In this document: positions 56,521-64,000 of the stretch, in pieces
Layout of the letters: every line of letters begins with the position of its first letter
Position numbering within the stretch: the stretch's first letter is position 1
Assembly: GCA_021804565.1 (NCBI GenBank)
Contig: JAJZHK010000002.1
Location: 1-64,000 of the forward strand
Direction: 5' to 3'
Origin: Pseudomonadota bacterium
GTDB taxonomy: Bacteria; Pseudomonadota; Gammaproteobacteria; Pseudomonadales; Moraxellaceae
Length of the DNA: 64,000 bases
Position numbers and translations under genes: made by a program
Notes under the pieces: model-generated
Database searches by the model: none
What the model was told of the DNA's origin: nothing
What the model saw: only the letters and a program-made list of their open reading frames with translations

Positions 56521-58818
56521 ATGTCTCCCAGCCGATGGATCAACCTTCTCCTCCTCAGTGTCGCCACGCTGACCCTGCTCAGCGGACTTCTGCTGGCTGC
56601 CAGGGGCCAGCCGGCATGGGCCGCCCATCTCTGGCTGCTGGGCGCCCTGCCGGTCATGCTGGCCCTGCTCATCGGCATGGCCAGAACCCTGGCACGCGGT
56701 GAAGGTGGCCTGGATCTGCTGGCGGTGGTCGCGATAGGCGCAGCTGCGTTTCTTGGCGAGATGCTGACGGCTGAAGTGATTGCGCTCATGCTGGCCAGCG
56801 GCCGCGTGCTTGAGGATTACGCCGAAGGCCGCGCCCAAAGGGCCATGACGGCTCTGTTGCAAGGGGTACCGACCAGCGCCTACCGCTACGAGCACGGGCA
56901 ACTGGTGCAGGTTCCCCTGGCCGCACTACAGGTGGGCGACCGCCTGCTGGTCCGCGTGGGGGAGGTACTGCCGGTCGATGGTACCTTGCTGGCAGCAGCT
57001 GAGCTGGATGAATCGACACTGACCGGTGAGTCTCAGCCGGTCCACTATGCAGCAGGCCAGATGGTGCGCAGTGGTAGTCTGAATGCGGGGGCTGCTTTTG
57101 AGCTGCTGGCGAACACCACCGCGGCGGCCAGCACCCTGGCCGGTATCGTTCGCCTGGTCGAATCGGCGCAACACAGTCGGGCACCTGCGGCGCGACTGGC
57201 GGACCGCTACGCACTGCTGTTTGTTCCCTTCGCCTTGGGCTTGGCCGGTTTGGCCTGGTGGCTGTCCGGTCAGGTCATGCGTGCCCTGGCGGTGCTGGTG
57301 GTGGCGACGCCCTGCCCCCTGCTCTTGGCGGTTCCGGTGGCCATCGTCTCCGGCATGTCCTGCTGCGCGCGACGCGGGATACTGATCAAAAGTGGCCGTG
57401 CCCTGGAAAATCTTGCGCGCGCCCAGACCATCTTCTTTGACAAAACCGGGACACTGACCGGCGGTCGGGCACGGCTGGTCAGCATCGAGACGGCTCCCGA
57501 CATTACCCCGTCGCGAGTCTTGCAACTGGCGGCATCCCTGGATCAGGCCGCCAACCATGTCATCGCGGAGGCTGTGGTCTTGGCCGCCCGGGAAAAAAAC
57601 CTGCCGCTGAGCCTGCCTGGCGATCTGAGCGAGCAGGCGGGTGCCGGCGTGAGCGGCATGGTGGACGGCCTGCGCATCAAGGTCGGCACCTGGAACTACG
57701 TGACGGCAGCGATCCATCCACCCGACTGGGCCCTGCGGCTTCTGCCGCGTCTCGGCCAAGAGGGCAGCTCAGGCGTGTTTGTCGCCGTCGATGGCATCCT
57801 CGCTGGCGTCCTGGTATGGGCCGATGAAATTCGTCTGGAAACCCCTCGCGCCCTGCGCCAGTTGCGTGCTGCCGGTATCCAGCGCACGGTCATGCTGACC
57901 GGCGACCACGCGGATGTGGCCGAGGCCATAGGCGCGGCTTTGGGCGTCCACGAGGTCATGGCCGAGCAGACGCCGGCTGGCAAATTGGCCGCCATCACCA
58001 CGGCCAAAGCGCAAGCCATCACCCTCATGGTCGGTGACGGCGTCAACGATGCGCCAGCGCTGGCCTGTGCCGACGTCGGCATCGCCATGGGCGCTCGTGG
58101 CGCCGCGGCAGCGGCTGAAGCCGCAGACGTGGTTCTGCTGGTGGATCGTCTCGATCGCCTGGCAGAAGCTATACGTATCGCCCGTCACACCCGCCGCATC
58201 GCCCTCCAGAGTGTCATGCTCGGCATGGGCTTGTCGCTGCTGGCCATGCTGGCGGCTGCACTGGGCGCTTTACCGGCACTGGCCGGGGCGATACTGCAAG
58301 AACTCATCGACGTTCTCGCCATACTCTATGCCCTGCAAGCCCTGCACCTGCCAGGTAGCAAGCCTGTTGCCAGTCTGTCCGCAGCTGAGCTGCAGGCCCT
58401 GAAGGAGGAACACCAGGCGCTGCAACCGCTACTGGCCTCCCTCAGCCAGCTGGCTGAGAAACTCAGCCTGATGCCGGGCCCCGCCATCGTCGCCGCCCTC
58501 AGCGAACTCAATGAAGCCCTGGCAGCACAGCTGCTACCGCATGAGCGCCGCGATGACCTGCAGCTTTACCCAGGCCTGGCCCGCATGCTCGGCGGCGACG
58601 ATCCGATGGCGGCCATGAGCCGCGTGCACCGGGAAATCTTCCTGCTCAGCCGTCGACTGCGCCAGCTCAGCGCGGCTCTTGAGCCGGCAGTTCCGAACGC
58701 TGCGGCGCTGCAGGAGGTGCAAGCTTGCCTGTACAGCCTGAACGCCATCCTCAAGCTGCACTTCTCCCAGGAAGATGAGATCTATCACGCGCTGGGAGAC
58801 GCTCCTTCGGGGGCTTGA
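56521..58818 (+). CDS. P1B-like metal-transporting P-type ATPase with hemerythrin-like C-terminal tail
   Basis: 765 aa. Actuator motif TGES (168-171), TPC transmembrane motif ATPCPLLLAVPVA (Cys265), phosphorylation site DKTGT (Asp307), and GDGVND (505-510) are all present, so it is a functional-looking ATPase. There is no N-terminal HMA metal-binding domain, and the usual CPC is TPC. From about residue 660 a helical tail has His674-Glu675, His703, His747 and Glu751, in the spacing of hemerythrin HHE cation-binding domains. This tail suggests iron or oxygen sensing attached to the pump. No good ribosome site precedes ATG 56521; TTG 56506 is an alternative. Followed by iron-uptake genes. Confidence 0.9.
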   Translation: MSPSRWINLLLLSVATLTLLSGLLLAARGQPAWAAHLWLLGALPVMLALLIGMARTLARGEGGLDLLAVVAIGAAAFLGEMLTAEVIALMLASGRVLEDYAEGRAQRAMTALLQGVPTSAYRYEHGQLVQVPLAALQVGDRLLVRVGEVLPVDGTLLAAAELDESTLTGESQPVHYAAGQMVRSGSLNAGAAFELLANTTAAASTLAGIVRLVESAQHSRAPAARLADRYALLFVPFALGLAGLAWWLSGQVMRALAVLVVATPCPLLLAVPVAIVSGMSCCARRGILIKSGRALENLARAQTIFFDKTGTLTGGRARLVSIETAPDITPSRVLQLAASLDQAANHVIAEAVVLAAREKNLPLSLPGDLSEQAGAGVSGMVDGLRIKVGTWNYVTAAIHPPDWALRLLPRLGQEGSSGVFVAVDGILAGVLVWADEIRLETPRALRQLRAAGIQRTVMLTGDHADVAEAIGAALGVHEVMAEQTPAGKLAAITTAKAQAITLMVGDGVNDAPALACADVGIAMGARGAAAAAEAADVVLLVDRLDRLAEAIRIARHTRRIALQSVMLGMGLSLLAMLAAALGALPALAGAILQELIDVLAILYALQALHLPGSKPVASLSAAELQALKEEHQALQPLLASLSQLAEKLSLMPGPAIVAALSELNEALAAQLLPHERRDDLQLYPGLARMLGGDDPMAAMSRVHREIFLLSRRLRQLSAALEPAVPNAAALQEVQACLYSLNAILKLHFSQEDEIYHALGDAPSGA

Positions 58819-58865
58819 GTCCAATCTAAAGCACCGACGATGAGAGACGGCGCACCGATAGCGCC

Positions 58866-58912
58866 TTGACATGAGCCTCTTAAATGATGAGAATGGTTAT
58901 CGTTAGCACTAT
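58866..58912 (+). promoter_or_regulatory. Promoter with Fur-box-like element before FTR1
   Basis: TTGACA at 58866-58871 is a perfect -35 hexamer; a weak -10 (GAGAAT, 58889-58894) lies 17 bp on. Overlapping it, GATGAGAATGGTTATCGTTA (58886-58905) resembles the 19-bp Fur consensus with GAGAAT and GTTATC half-sites. A repressor there would shut the iron-permease genes when iron is plentiful. The arrangement is visible; Fur binding is inferred. Confidence 0.55.
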
Positions 58913-58926
58913 CATTTGGAGTCGGT

Positions 58927-59739
58927 ATGCTCAGCAGCGCCCTGCTCGTCTTTCGTGAAATTCTCGAAGCCGCCTGTGTCATCTCGGTGCTGGCAGCAGC
59001 CAGCCGCGGTTTACCAGGGCGCGCCGGAATACTCAGCGGCGGTATCGCCTTGGGGGTTCTCAGCGCCGTGCTCCTGGCTTGGCTGATGACAGGCTGGAGC
59101 ACCCATATTCATGGCACGCAGCAGGCGCTGTTCAACGCCGGCACGCTCATCGCCGCCTGTCTGCTGATCACCTGGCATCTCCTCTGGGTGAGCCGCCGCG
59201 GTGCAACCCTGAGCGCCGAGCTGCGTCGTTACGGTCACGACCTGCAGCAGGGCCTGCACCCTCCCCGGGCCCTGGCTATCGTCATCGCCCTGGCAGTCGG
59301 CCGTGAAGGCGCTGAGATCGTGATCTACTTGCAGAGCATGTATGCAGAAGGCGAACCCACCCAGCCCCTGCTCTGGGGGGCCTGTATAGGCTTGCTGGGC
59401 GGATTCCTGTTTTCCTGGCTGATCTACCTGGGCATACTGCGTATGGCCCTGGCGCCGGTATTTCGCATCACCCAGACCCTCTTGCTGCTCGTCGCCGCCG
59501 GCATGTGTGCACGTGCCGGTGCCATTCTACTGCAGGCTGGACTGCTCCCCAGCCTGGGCTCGCGCCTGTGGAACAGCTCAGCGTGGATTGCCAATGACTC
59601 CATCCTCGGACGCGTGCTCAGCACCTTCGTAGGCTACGACGCTCACCCCAGTGGCCTGCAACTGCTGCTGTTTATGGCGACCCTGAGTGCCCTGATCCTG
59701 CTTCAGCGTACAAAACCGTCTTCGGCAACGAACACCTAA
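58927..59739 (+). CDS. FTR1-family iron permease
   Basis: 270 aa with seven hydrophobic segments. Both iron-binding REXXE motifs are present: FREILEA (Arg10-Glu14) in the first helix and GREGAE (Arg126-Glu130). FTR1/EfeU proteins move ferric iron across the inner membrane, usually after oxidation by a periplasmic partner; a cupredoxin-like gene follows 32 bp later. GGAG lies 6 bp before the ATG. It heads a three-gene operon behind a Fur-like promoter. Confidence 0.93.
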   Translation: MLSSALLVFREILEAACVISVLAAASRGLPGRAGILSGGIALGVLSAVLLAWLMTGWSTHIHGTQQALFNAGTLIAACLLITWHLLWVSRRGATLSAELRRYGHDLQQGLHPPRALAIVIALAVGREGAEIVIYLQSMYAEGEPTQPLLWGACIGLLGGFLFSWLIYLGILRMALAPVFRITQTLLLLVAAGMCARAGAILLQAGLLPSLGSRLWNSSAWIANDSILGRVLSTFVGYDAHPSGLQLLLFMATLSALILLQRTKPSSATNT

Positions 59740-59771
59740 ACCCACCTTGATCCCCGCACAGGAGTTTCACC

Positions 59772-60095
59772 ATGCGCGCGCTCAGCATTGGCCTAGCGAT
59801 CCTCGCCGTATCAGCTCAGGCCGAGCCCCGTCCAAGCGTCAGCCTGCAAATCGATGAACAGGGCTTCAGGCCTGGCCTGCTCCAGCTGCACCCGGCCCTA
59901 TCGTACCGCCTGCAACTGAACAACCTCAGCGGCAGGGCCATCGAATTTGAAAGCCCTGATCTCTCCCGTGAGGTCATCGTCCCTGCCCATAGTCAGGTGA
60001 ATATTTTCTTACCGGCGCTTCAACCGGGTCACTATGTCTATTTTGATGACTTTCATCCGCAAAACCGTGGTCAGATCCTGATCCCCTCCACCTGA
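59772..60095 (+). CDS. Periplasmic cupredoxin-like protein of the FTR1 system
   Basis: 107 aa. Signal peptide ends at AQA (residue about 17). The mature part is a beta-sandwich with FRPGLLQLHPALSYRLQL and IVPAHSQVNIFLPALQPGHYVYF, resembling the EfeO-type cupredoxin domain and other small partners of FTR1. Classical type-1 copper ligands are not complete: no Cys is present, so it may bind iron or act structurally. AGGAG precedes the ATG. Confidence 0.78.
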   Translation: MRALSIGLAILAVSAQAEPRPSVSLQIDEQGFRPGLLQLHPALSYRLQLNNLSGRAIEFESPDLSREVIVPAHSQVNIFLPALQPGHYVYFDDFHPQNRGQILIPST

Positions 60096-60111
60096 ACCTG
60101 GGTACCCTGTC

Positions 60112-60840
60112 ATGTTCTTCACTCGCAATATCAAGGCACTGGCATTACCCGGCTGGCTGCTATGGCCAGCCGGCCTGGCCATGGCCAATGACTATATCGT
60201 CTATTCGCCGCTGGTCGTGGCCGGGCAAAACGAGATCGAGTCACGTGCCTATCTGAATCAGGATGGACAAGGACCCGGCCATGGTCTTTGGGAAAACGAT
60301 GTGTCTCTCGCTCACACCCTCAACAGCTGGTGGAAAACTGAAGTTTACGTGCTCGAGCTCGCCGGCGCCCAGCAAACAGCCCAGCAAAGACTCGGCTATG
60401 AGTTTGAAAACACCTTCCAGCTGGCCGAGCTCGGCCGCTACGCCTGGACGCCAGGATTTTTACTGTCTTATGAAAAATCGACACGCGCATCGGTGCCTGA
60501 TCATCTCGAAGCCGGTCCTCTGCTGGAGCGCCAGGATGGCCGCATCCTCCAGGATCTCAACCTGATCTGGGAGCATGAGATCAGCCCCCGCTTTGCCGGC
60601 AAGCCTGGCTTGCGCACCAGCTATAGCTGGCATTTTCGTTATACCGACCTGTTGCAACCCGGCCTTGAAGCCTACCTGCGCCCTAGCGACCAAAGCTATC
60701 AGTTGGGCCCGACACTGCATGGTGAGCTGCCCGGTGCCTCAGGGCATGAGCTTGAATACAGCCTGGGCGTGGTTTTTGGGTGCAACAGCGATGCCCCGGC
60801 GATGACCTGGCTGGCCCATATCGAGTACGAGTTCTTTTAA
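60112..60840 (+). CDS. Putative outer-membrane beta-barrel protein of the iron operon
   Basis: 242 aa. Signal peptide up to about AMA (residue 25), then alternating hydrophobic strands and a C-terminal strand ending LAHIEYEFF with terminal Phe, the usual outer-membrane assembly signal. Interior strands such as LGYEFENTFQL and LRTSYSWHFRYTDLL fit a small barrel of about ten strands. No TonB box or plug domain is seen, so passive diffusion of metal or a structural role is more likely than TonB-dependent uptake. Third gene of the FTR1 operon, before a terminator. Confidence 0.72.
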   Translation: MFFTRNIKALALPGWLLWPAGLAMANDYIVYSPLVVAGQNEIESRAYLNQDGQGPGHGLWENDVSLAHTLNSWWKTEVYVLELAGAQQTAQQRLGYEFENTFQLAELGRYAWTPGFLLSYEKSTRASVPDHLEAGPLLERQDGRILQDLNLIWEHEISPRFAGKPGLRTSYSWHFRYTDLLQPGLEAYLRPSDQSYQLGPTLHGELPGASGHELEYSLGVVFGCNSDAPAMTWLAHIEYEFF

Positions 60841-60865
60841 AAACGACAGCGCGGCTTTCTTGCAT

Positions 60866-60902
60866 GCCTGCCTGACATGGCCTATTGTCGGCGGGCCTTT
60901 TC
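60866..60902 (+). terminator. Intrinsic terminator of the FTR1 operon
   Basis: GCCTGCCTGACA (60866-60877) pairs with TGTCGGCGGGC (60886-60896), with one G-T pair and one bulged T, followed at once by CTTTTCT. This is the most canonical rho-independent terminator in the window. Confidence 0.65.
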
Positions 60903-60920
60903 TGCGAGCGATCATCCCAG

Positions 60921-61751
60921 ATGCTGGAACTGCTTTGCCCCCTCTGCCAGACACCGCTCACAACGCTATCCCCCACCTGGCACTGTCAGCGCGGCCATAC
61001 TTTTGATGTGGCCCGGGAAGGCTATGTGAATCTGCTCCCGGTACAGCATCGACGCAGTCTGCACCCAGGTGACGATGATGCCGCCTTGCAGGCGCGCCGG
61101 CGCTTTCTTGACGGTGGCCACTACGAGCCACTACGGCTGGCCTTGCAGGACATGGTGGCATCCTGCCAGGGGGCGAACTGGCTGGATGTCGGCTGTGGCG
61201 AAGGCTATTACACCGCCACCTTGCACGCTGAGGGGCGCCAGATCTACGGCATCGACATCGCCAAAACCGCCGTACGCATGGCCGCTAAACGCCATCCCAA
61301 CATCCATTGGTTGGTCGCCAGCGCAGCTCGCCTGCCCTGCGCCGCACAAACGCTGGATGCTGTCTGCAGCCTTTTTGCGCCCATCGCACAGGCTGAATTG
61401 TGCCGTGTTCTCAAGTCCGGCGCCTACCTGATCCATGCCACACCCGCCGAGCAGCACCTCCAGCAATTACGCGCCGCTCTGTTTGCCGAGGTCCATCCGC
61501 ACCAGCCGCAGCGGCATCTGCAGGCACTGCAAAAGGACTTTCATCTGGAACATACGCTATGTGTCGAGGCCGAGCTCGATCTGCATGCTGACGCGCTCGC
61601 CGATCTCATCACCATGACCCCTTACGCCTGGGCGGCCAGCGCCGAACGCCGGGCAGAGCTGCTCGCACGTGCCAGGCTGCGCACCCAGATGCAGGTGCAG
61701 CTCAGCTTGCTGCGCCGTCTCGAGACGGATGCGACGCCGCGATCCAATTGA
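60921..61751 (+). CDS. rlmA: 23S rRNA (guanine-N1)-methyltransferase RlmA
   Basis: 276 aa. The N-terminal zinc site is LLCPLCQTPL and WHCQRGHTFDVAREGYVNLL (four cysteines plus His), the SAM-binding motif is WLDVGCGEGYYT, and IYGIDIAKTAVRMAAKR and CSLFAPIAQAE follow. RlmA(I) methylates G745 of 23S rRNA in gammaproteobacteria. ATG 60921 gives the family start. Its last 50 bp overlap the convergent glutaredoxin-like gene. Confidence 0.92.
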   Translation: MLELLCPLCQTPLTTLSPTWHCQRGHTFDVAREGYVNLLPVQHRRSLHPGDDDAALQARRRFLDGGHYEPLRLALQDMVASCQGANWLDVGCGEGYYTATLHAEGRQIYGIDIAKTAVRMAAKRHPNIHWLVASAARLPCAAQTLDAVCSLFAPIAQAELCRVLKSGAYLIHATPAEQHLQQLRAALFAEVHPHQPQRHLQALQKDFHLEHTLCVEAELDLHADALADLITMTPYAWAASAERRAELLARARLRTQMQVQLSLLRRLETDATPRSN

Positions 61752-61953
61752 GCAGATCGAGCAGCGAAAATGGCGCATCGAGGCTGTGCCCCTGGGCATC
61801 GACCACAACCGGTATACGTGCCTGGTAGCGCGCGAAATTGCTGGGGTCGTCGACGATATCATGGAAGGTGTAGCGCAATCCTAGGCTTTGCAGGTCACGT
61901 TCGGCCTGCTCGCAGAGATGACAGGCCGCCGTTCCATAAAGCTGATAGTCCAT
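61702..61953 (-). CDS. Glutaredoxin-like thiol protein (DUF836 type)
   Basis: 83 aa thioredoxin fold. The CxxC motif is AACHLCEQA near residue 11, and the cis-proline is in ARIPVVV. These small proteins reduce disulfides or bind thiols; partners are not known. It follows rlmKL by 4 bp on the same strand (the end of rlmKL is at 61958), so both are co-transcribed. ATG 61953 follows GGAGGCTTGAGG. The 3' end overlaps rlmA by 50 bp, which is large and worth checking. Confidence 0.85.
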   Translation of the reverse strand: MDYQLYGTAACHLCEQAERDLQSLGLRYTFHDIVDDPSNFARYQARIPVVVDAQGHSLDAPFSLLDLLNWIAASHPSRDGAAS

Positions 61954-61957
61954 AGCC

Positions 61958-63946
61958 TCAAGCCTCCCCATGCGCACAGAAAAAGCGCAGGTGACCACGC
62001 AAGCGGTGCAAGCCGACAGGCAGCAGATCGTGCTCGATGAGGGTGCTGTCAGGATGCGGATGAAAGCCTTTCTCATCGAGAGCCCACCACAGTTCACCGC
62101 CTGACTTGAGCAGGTGGCGGAGATGGCGCGTCCACGGGATGTGCTGCTCACGCCAGCGAAAACCCTGGCGTTTCTGTTCGGCATGGTGGCTGTGCGGCGG
62201 CGTGATAACGATGCAGTCGAAGGGCTCGCGATCGGCCAGAATTTCCAGGGGATCGCCCTGCAACCAGGCCAGATCGGAGGGCGCATAGCCGTTCAAGGCC
62301 CATTGGATCTGTGCCCACGACTGCATCGCCGGACGACGGTCCCAGCAAAGCACCTGGGCCTGCGGCAGGCGCAAGGCCAGGCTGGCGTTGCCGGCAAACA
62401 GATGCAGAACGCGACGCGGCGCCCGCGCTTGCAGATGGGCATAAAGCCCCTGCAAGGGCAGATGCCAGCCGCTATCGTCGGTGCGCCCCATATCGAGTCG
62501 ATAGATCTGGCCGGCGATCTCCACGTCCTGCCAGTCGTGCTGATCGCTGCGCGAAGAGCGGGCCAGGCGCAGCTGCTCTTTACGCGCAGCAAACAGCGCC
62601 CGCAGAGGAGCGAGCCGGCTGCTCCAGGGCGACTGTTCGTCTTGAACGACCACTTTCAGCAAGGCGCCATAGTATTCGATGCGCACATCATGAGCATCAT
62701 ACAGACAGGCCACAGGAGCGCTACGTTCTTGCCAGGCGCTGAGCACCTCTTGCAGCCAGGGCTCTTCGGGGCTCAGCACCGGCGTCAGAACGGGTGTCGG
62801 TTTGGCGGCACGAATGAGACCATGACGCACATAGCGCAGGATGCCACCGTGCTGGAAACGCCCGGACTGAAGCGCTTCGAGCGCCAGAACGTCGAGTATC
62901 TCGGCACTGGGCGCGATGACGGTGAGCCCCGCGCCAGGGGCGTGAAGACGGGTCAGACGACCGAGCGCCTGGTACAGCGCCCGCGCGCTGTCATCGGCAC
63001 TCAAACGCTCACCATAAGGGGGATTGCAGATGATCAGGCTATCCTCAGCCAGGTCGGGAAAGTCGTGCAAAGAAGCCTGCTGCAACTGCAGGTGTCCGCG
63101 CAAGCTATGGAGATTCGCCTCGGCCAGCTTGAGAACGGAGGCATCGGCATCACGCCCGACAAAGCTTAGACTAAGCGTTTGTTGACCTCGCTCTGCCCGC
63201 TCCCTGGCCTCCTGCAAGAGAGACTGCCAAGCCTCCGGTTCATGATAATGCCAATGCAAAAAGCCGACACGCTCATGACGCAACAAGCCTGGGGCCGTAT
63301 CGGCGGCCATCATCCAGGCTTCGAGCAGCAAGGTCCCTGATCCACACAGAGGATCGACGATACGCTGGTAGCGGCCAGGCCAGCCGCTCATGCGCAGCAT
63401 GGCGGCCGCCAGGGTCTCCTTGATCGGTGCTGCACCGACCTGGATGCGCCAACCACGACGGTGCAGGCTGCCCCCCGACAGGTCCAAGCCGACGACCACT
63501 TCACCGGCCTCGGCATGGAGGAACAAGGGCACCTGCGCTTGATCAGGATCGACCGATGGCCGCGCCCCGCTTTCCTGACGCATACGATCGACATAACCGT
63601 CTTTGCACTTGAGCGCACAAAGCTGGGCCGGCCATCCGGACATCCCCCCGGTGCTGGCGCGCACCGACAAGGTCGCCGTGCTGGGAAAGTGCTGCTCCCA
63701 GGGCAGGCTGCGGACCCAGGGTGTCAATTCATCGAGGTCACGCATCGAGGTCCGGTAAAAGGGCATCAGCACACGTGACGCCAAACGGGACCAAAGCACC
63801 GCCCGATAAGCGGCAGCCAGTTCGCCCTGGGCCAGCACGTAAGCGCGGCCGCGCTCGATCACACTCAGGCCCAGTTCTTGCAGTTCCTCGGCAAGCCAGA
63901 ATTCCAGGCCTTCTGAGCAGCTGATCGAGTAATCGTAAGTATCCAT
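61958..63946 (-). CDS. rlmKL: Bifunctional 23S rRNA methyltransferase RlmKL
   Basis: 662 aa, about 40 residues shorter than E. coli RlmKL. The N-terminal THUMP domain and RlmL half carry VDPLCGSGTLLLEAW and IICNPPYGERL, which target G2445. The C-terminal RlmK half (G2069) has LHLFAGNASLAL, but where typical RlmK has DPPTFSNS this protein has TPPHSHHA, so that half may be altered or inactive. ATG 63946 is near the window end and has GGGATATGG upstream. Confidence 0.92.
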   Translation of the reverse strand: MDTYDYSISCSEGLEFWLAEELQELGLSVIERGRAYVLAQGELAAAYRAVLWSRLASRVLMPFYRTSMRDLDELTPWVRSLPWEQHFPSTATLSVRASTGGMSGWPAQLCALKCKDGYVDRMRQESGARPSVDPDQAQVPLFLHAEAGEVVVGLDLSGGSLHRRGWRIQVGAAPIKETLAAAMLRMSGWPGRYQRIVDPLCGSGTLLLEAWMMAADTAPGLLRHERVGFLHWHYHEPEAWQSLLQEARERAERGQQTLSLSFVGRDADASVLKLAEANLHSLRGHLQLQQASLHDFPDLAEDSLIICNPPYGERLSADDSARALYQALGRLTRLHAPGAGLTVIAPSAEILDVLALEALQSGRFQHGGILRYVRHGLIRAAKPTPVLTPVLSPEEPWLQEVLSAWQERSAPVACLYDAHDVRIEYYGALLKVVVQDEQSPWSSRLAPLRALFAARKEQLRLARSSRSDQHDWQDVEIAGQIYRLDMGRTDDSGWHLPLQGLYAHLQARAPRRVLHLFAGNASLALRLPQAQVLCWDRRPAMQSWAQIQWALNGYAPSDLAWLQGDPLEILADREPFDCIVITPPHSHHAEQKRQGFRWREQHIPWTRHLRHLLKSGGELWWALDEKGFHPHPDSTLIEHDLLPVGLHRLRGHLRFFCAHGEA

Positions 63947-64000
63947 ATCCCCTGACTCCCGGGTCTACGGCCTCCCCTGCTCATAGCGAAATGCTCATAG

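Noticed and set aside
1-64000. tRNA, rRNA, CRISPR arrays or riboswitches
   Set aside because: No repeat-spacer pattern, no tRNA-like TTCRANNC arm with matching acceptor stem and no known riboswitch core was recognised by eye; a covariance-model search would be decisive.

Overview
This is a 64 kb stretch of a gammaproteobacterial chromosome with high GC through most of its length. Supporting signs are the divergent cspD / clpS-clpA block next to infA, a recC-recB-recD operon, RlmA and RlmKL rRNA methyltransferases, long-form QueF, a family I.1 (Pseudomonas-type) lipase and an AdeT1/2-like periplasmic protein. The set resembles Pseudomonadales/Oceanospirillales relatives (Pseudomonas, Moraxellaceae, Alcanivorax-like), but the genus cannot be named from sequence alone. 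No rRNA, CRISPR array, intact insertion sequence or convincing tRNA was seen.

Layout. 1-3.1 kb: the 3' part of kdpD and all of kdpE, visibly less GC-rich than the rest. 3.2-9.5 kb: a TetR regulator facing a lipid/sterol-like oxidation cluster (GXWXG-like protein, GMC oxidoreductase, DUF2505 protein, short-chain dehydrogenase), followed on the other strand by an EamA permease and a TMEM68/PES-like acyltransferase. 9.5-10.2 kb: a gene-free stretch with an IS3-type transposase scrap. 10.2-19.7 kb: nitronate monooxygenase-like protein, ppsA (TTG start), a solo ParA, a lipoprotein, a REC-PAS-GGDEF-EAL protein and a fused SpmA/SpmB-type membrane protein. 19.8-31.4 kb: an AarF/UbiB kinase and the recC-recB-recD-rmuC operon. 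31.4-38.3 kb: class I lipase without adjacent foldase, amidase, infA, clpA, clpS, cspD. 38.3-44.4 kb: queF, a YadGH-type ABC exporter, a NarK-like MFS protein, an AdeT-like binding protein, a cupin and a small secreted protein.

44.4-56.2 kb is the most intriguing part. A two-component system diverges from an eight-gene, almost gapless operon: outer-membrane factor, ABC permease, ABC ATPase, lipoprotein adaptor, HAD phosphatase, alpha/beta hydrolase and two half-size SMR-like membrane proteins. It collides tail-to-tail with a three-gene operon encoding a class III aminotransferase, a FemAB/BioF2-type acyltransferase and a ureohydrolase-fold enzyme with altered motifs. Together they look like an uncharacterised locus for making, trimming and exporting an aminated, N-acylated small molecule or lipid; this is inference.

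56.5-60.9 kb is an iron/metal island: a P1B-like ATPase with a TPC motif, no N-terminal metal-binding domain and a C-terminal hemerythrin-like tail, then a Fur-box-like promoter and FTR1 permease, cupredoxin-like periplasmic protein and a small outer-membrane beta-barrel candidate, closed by a good intrinsic terminator. The window ends with rlmA, a glutaredoxin-like protein and rlmKL.
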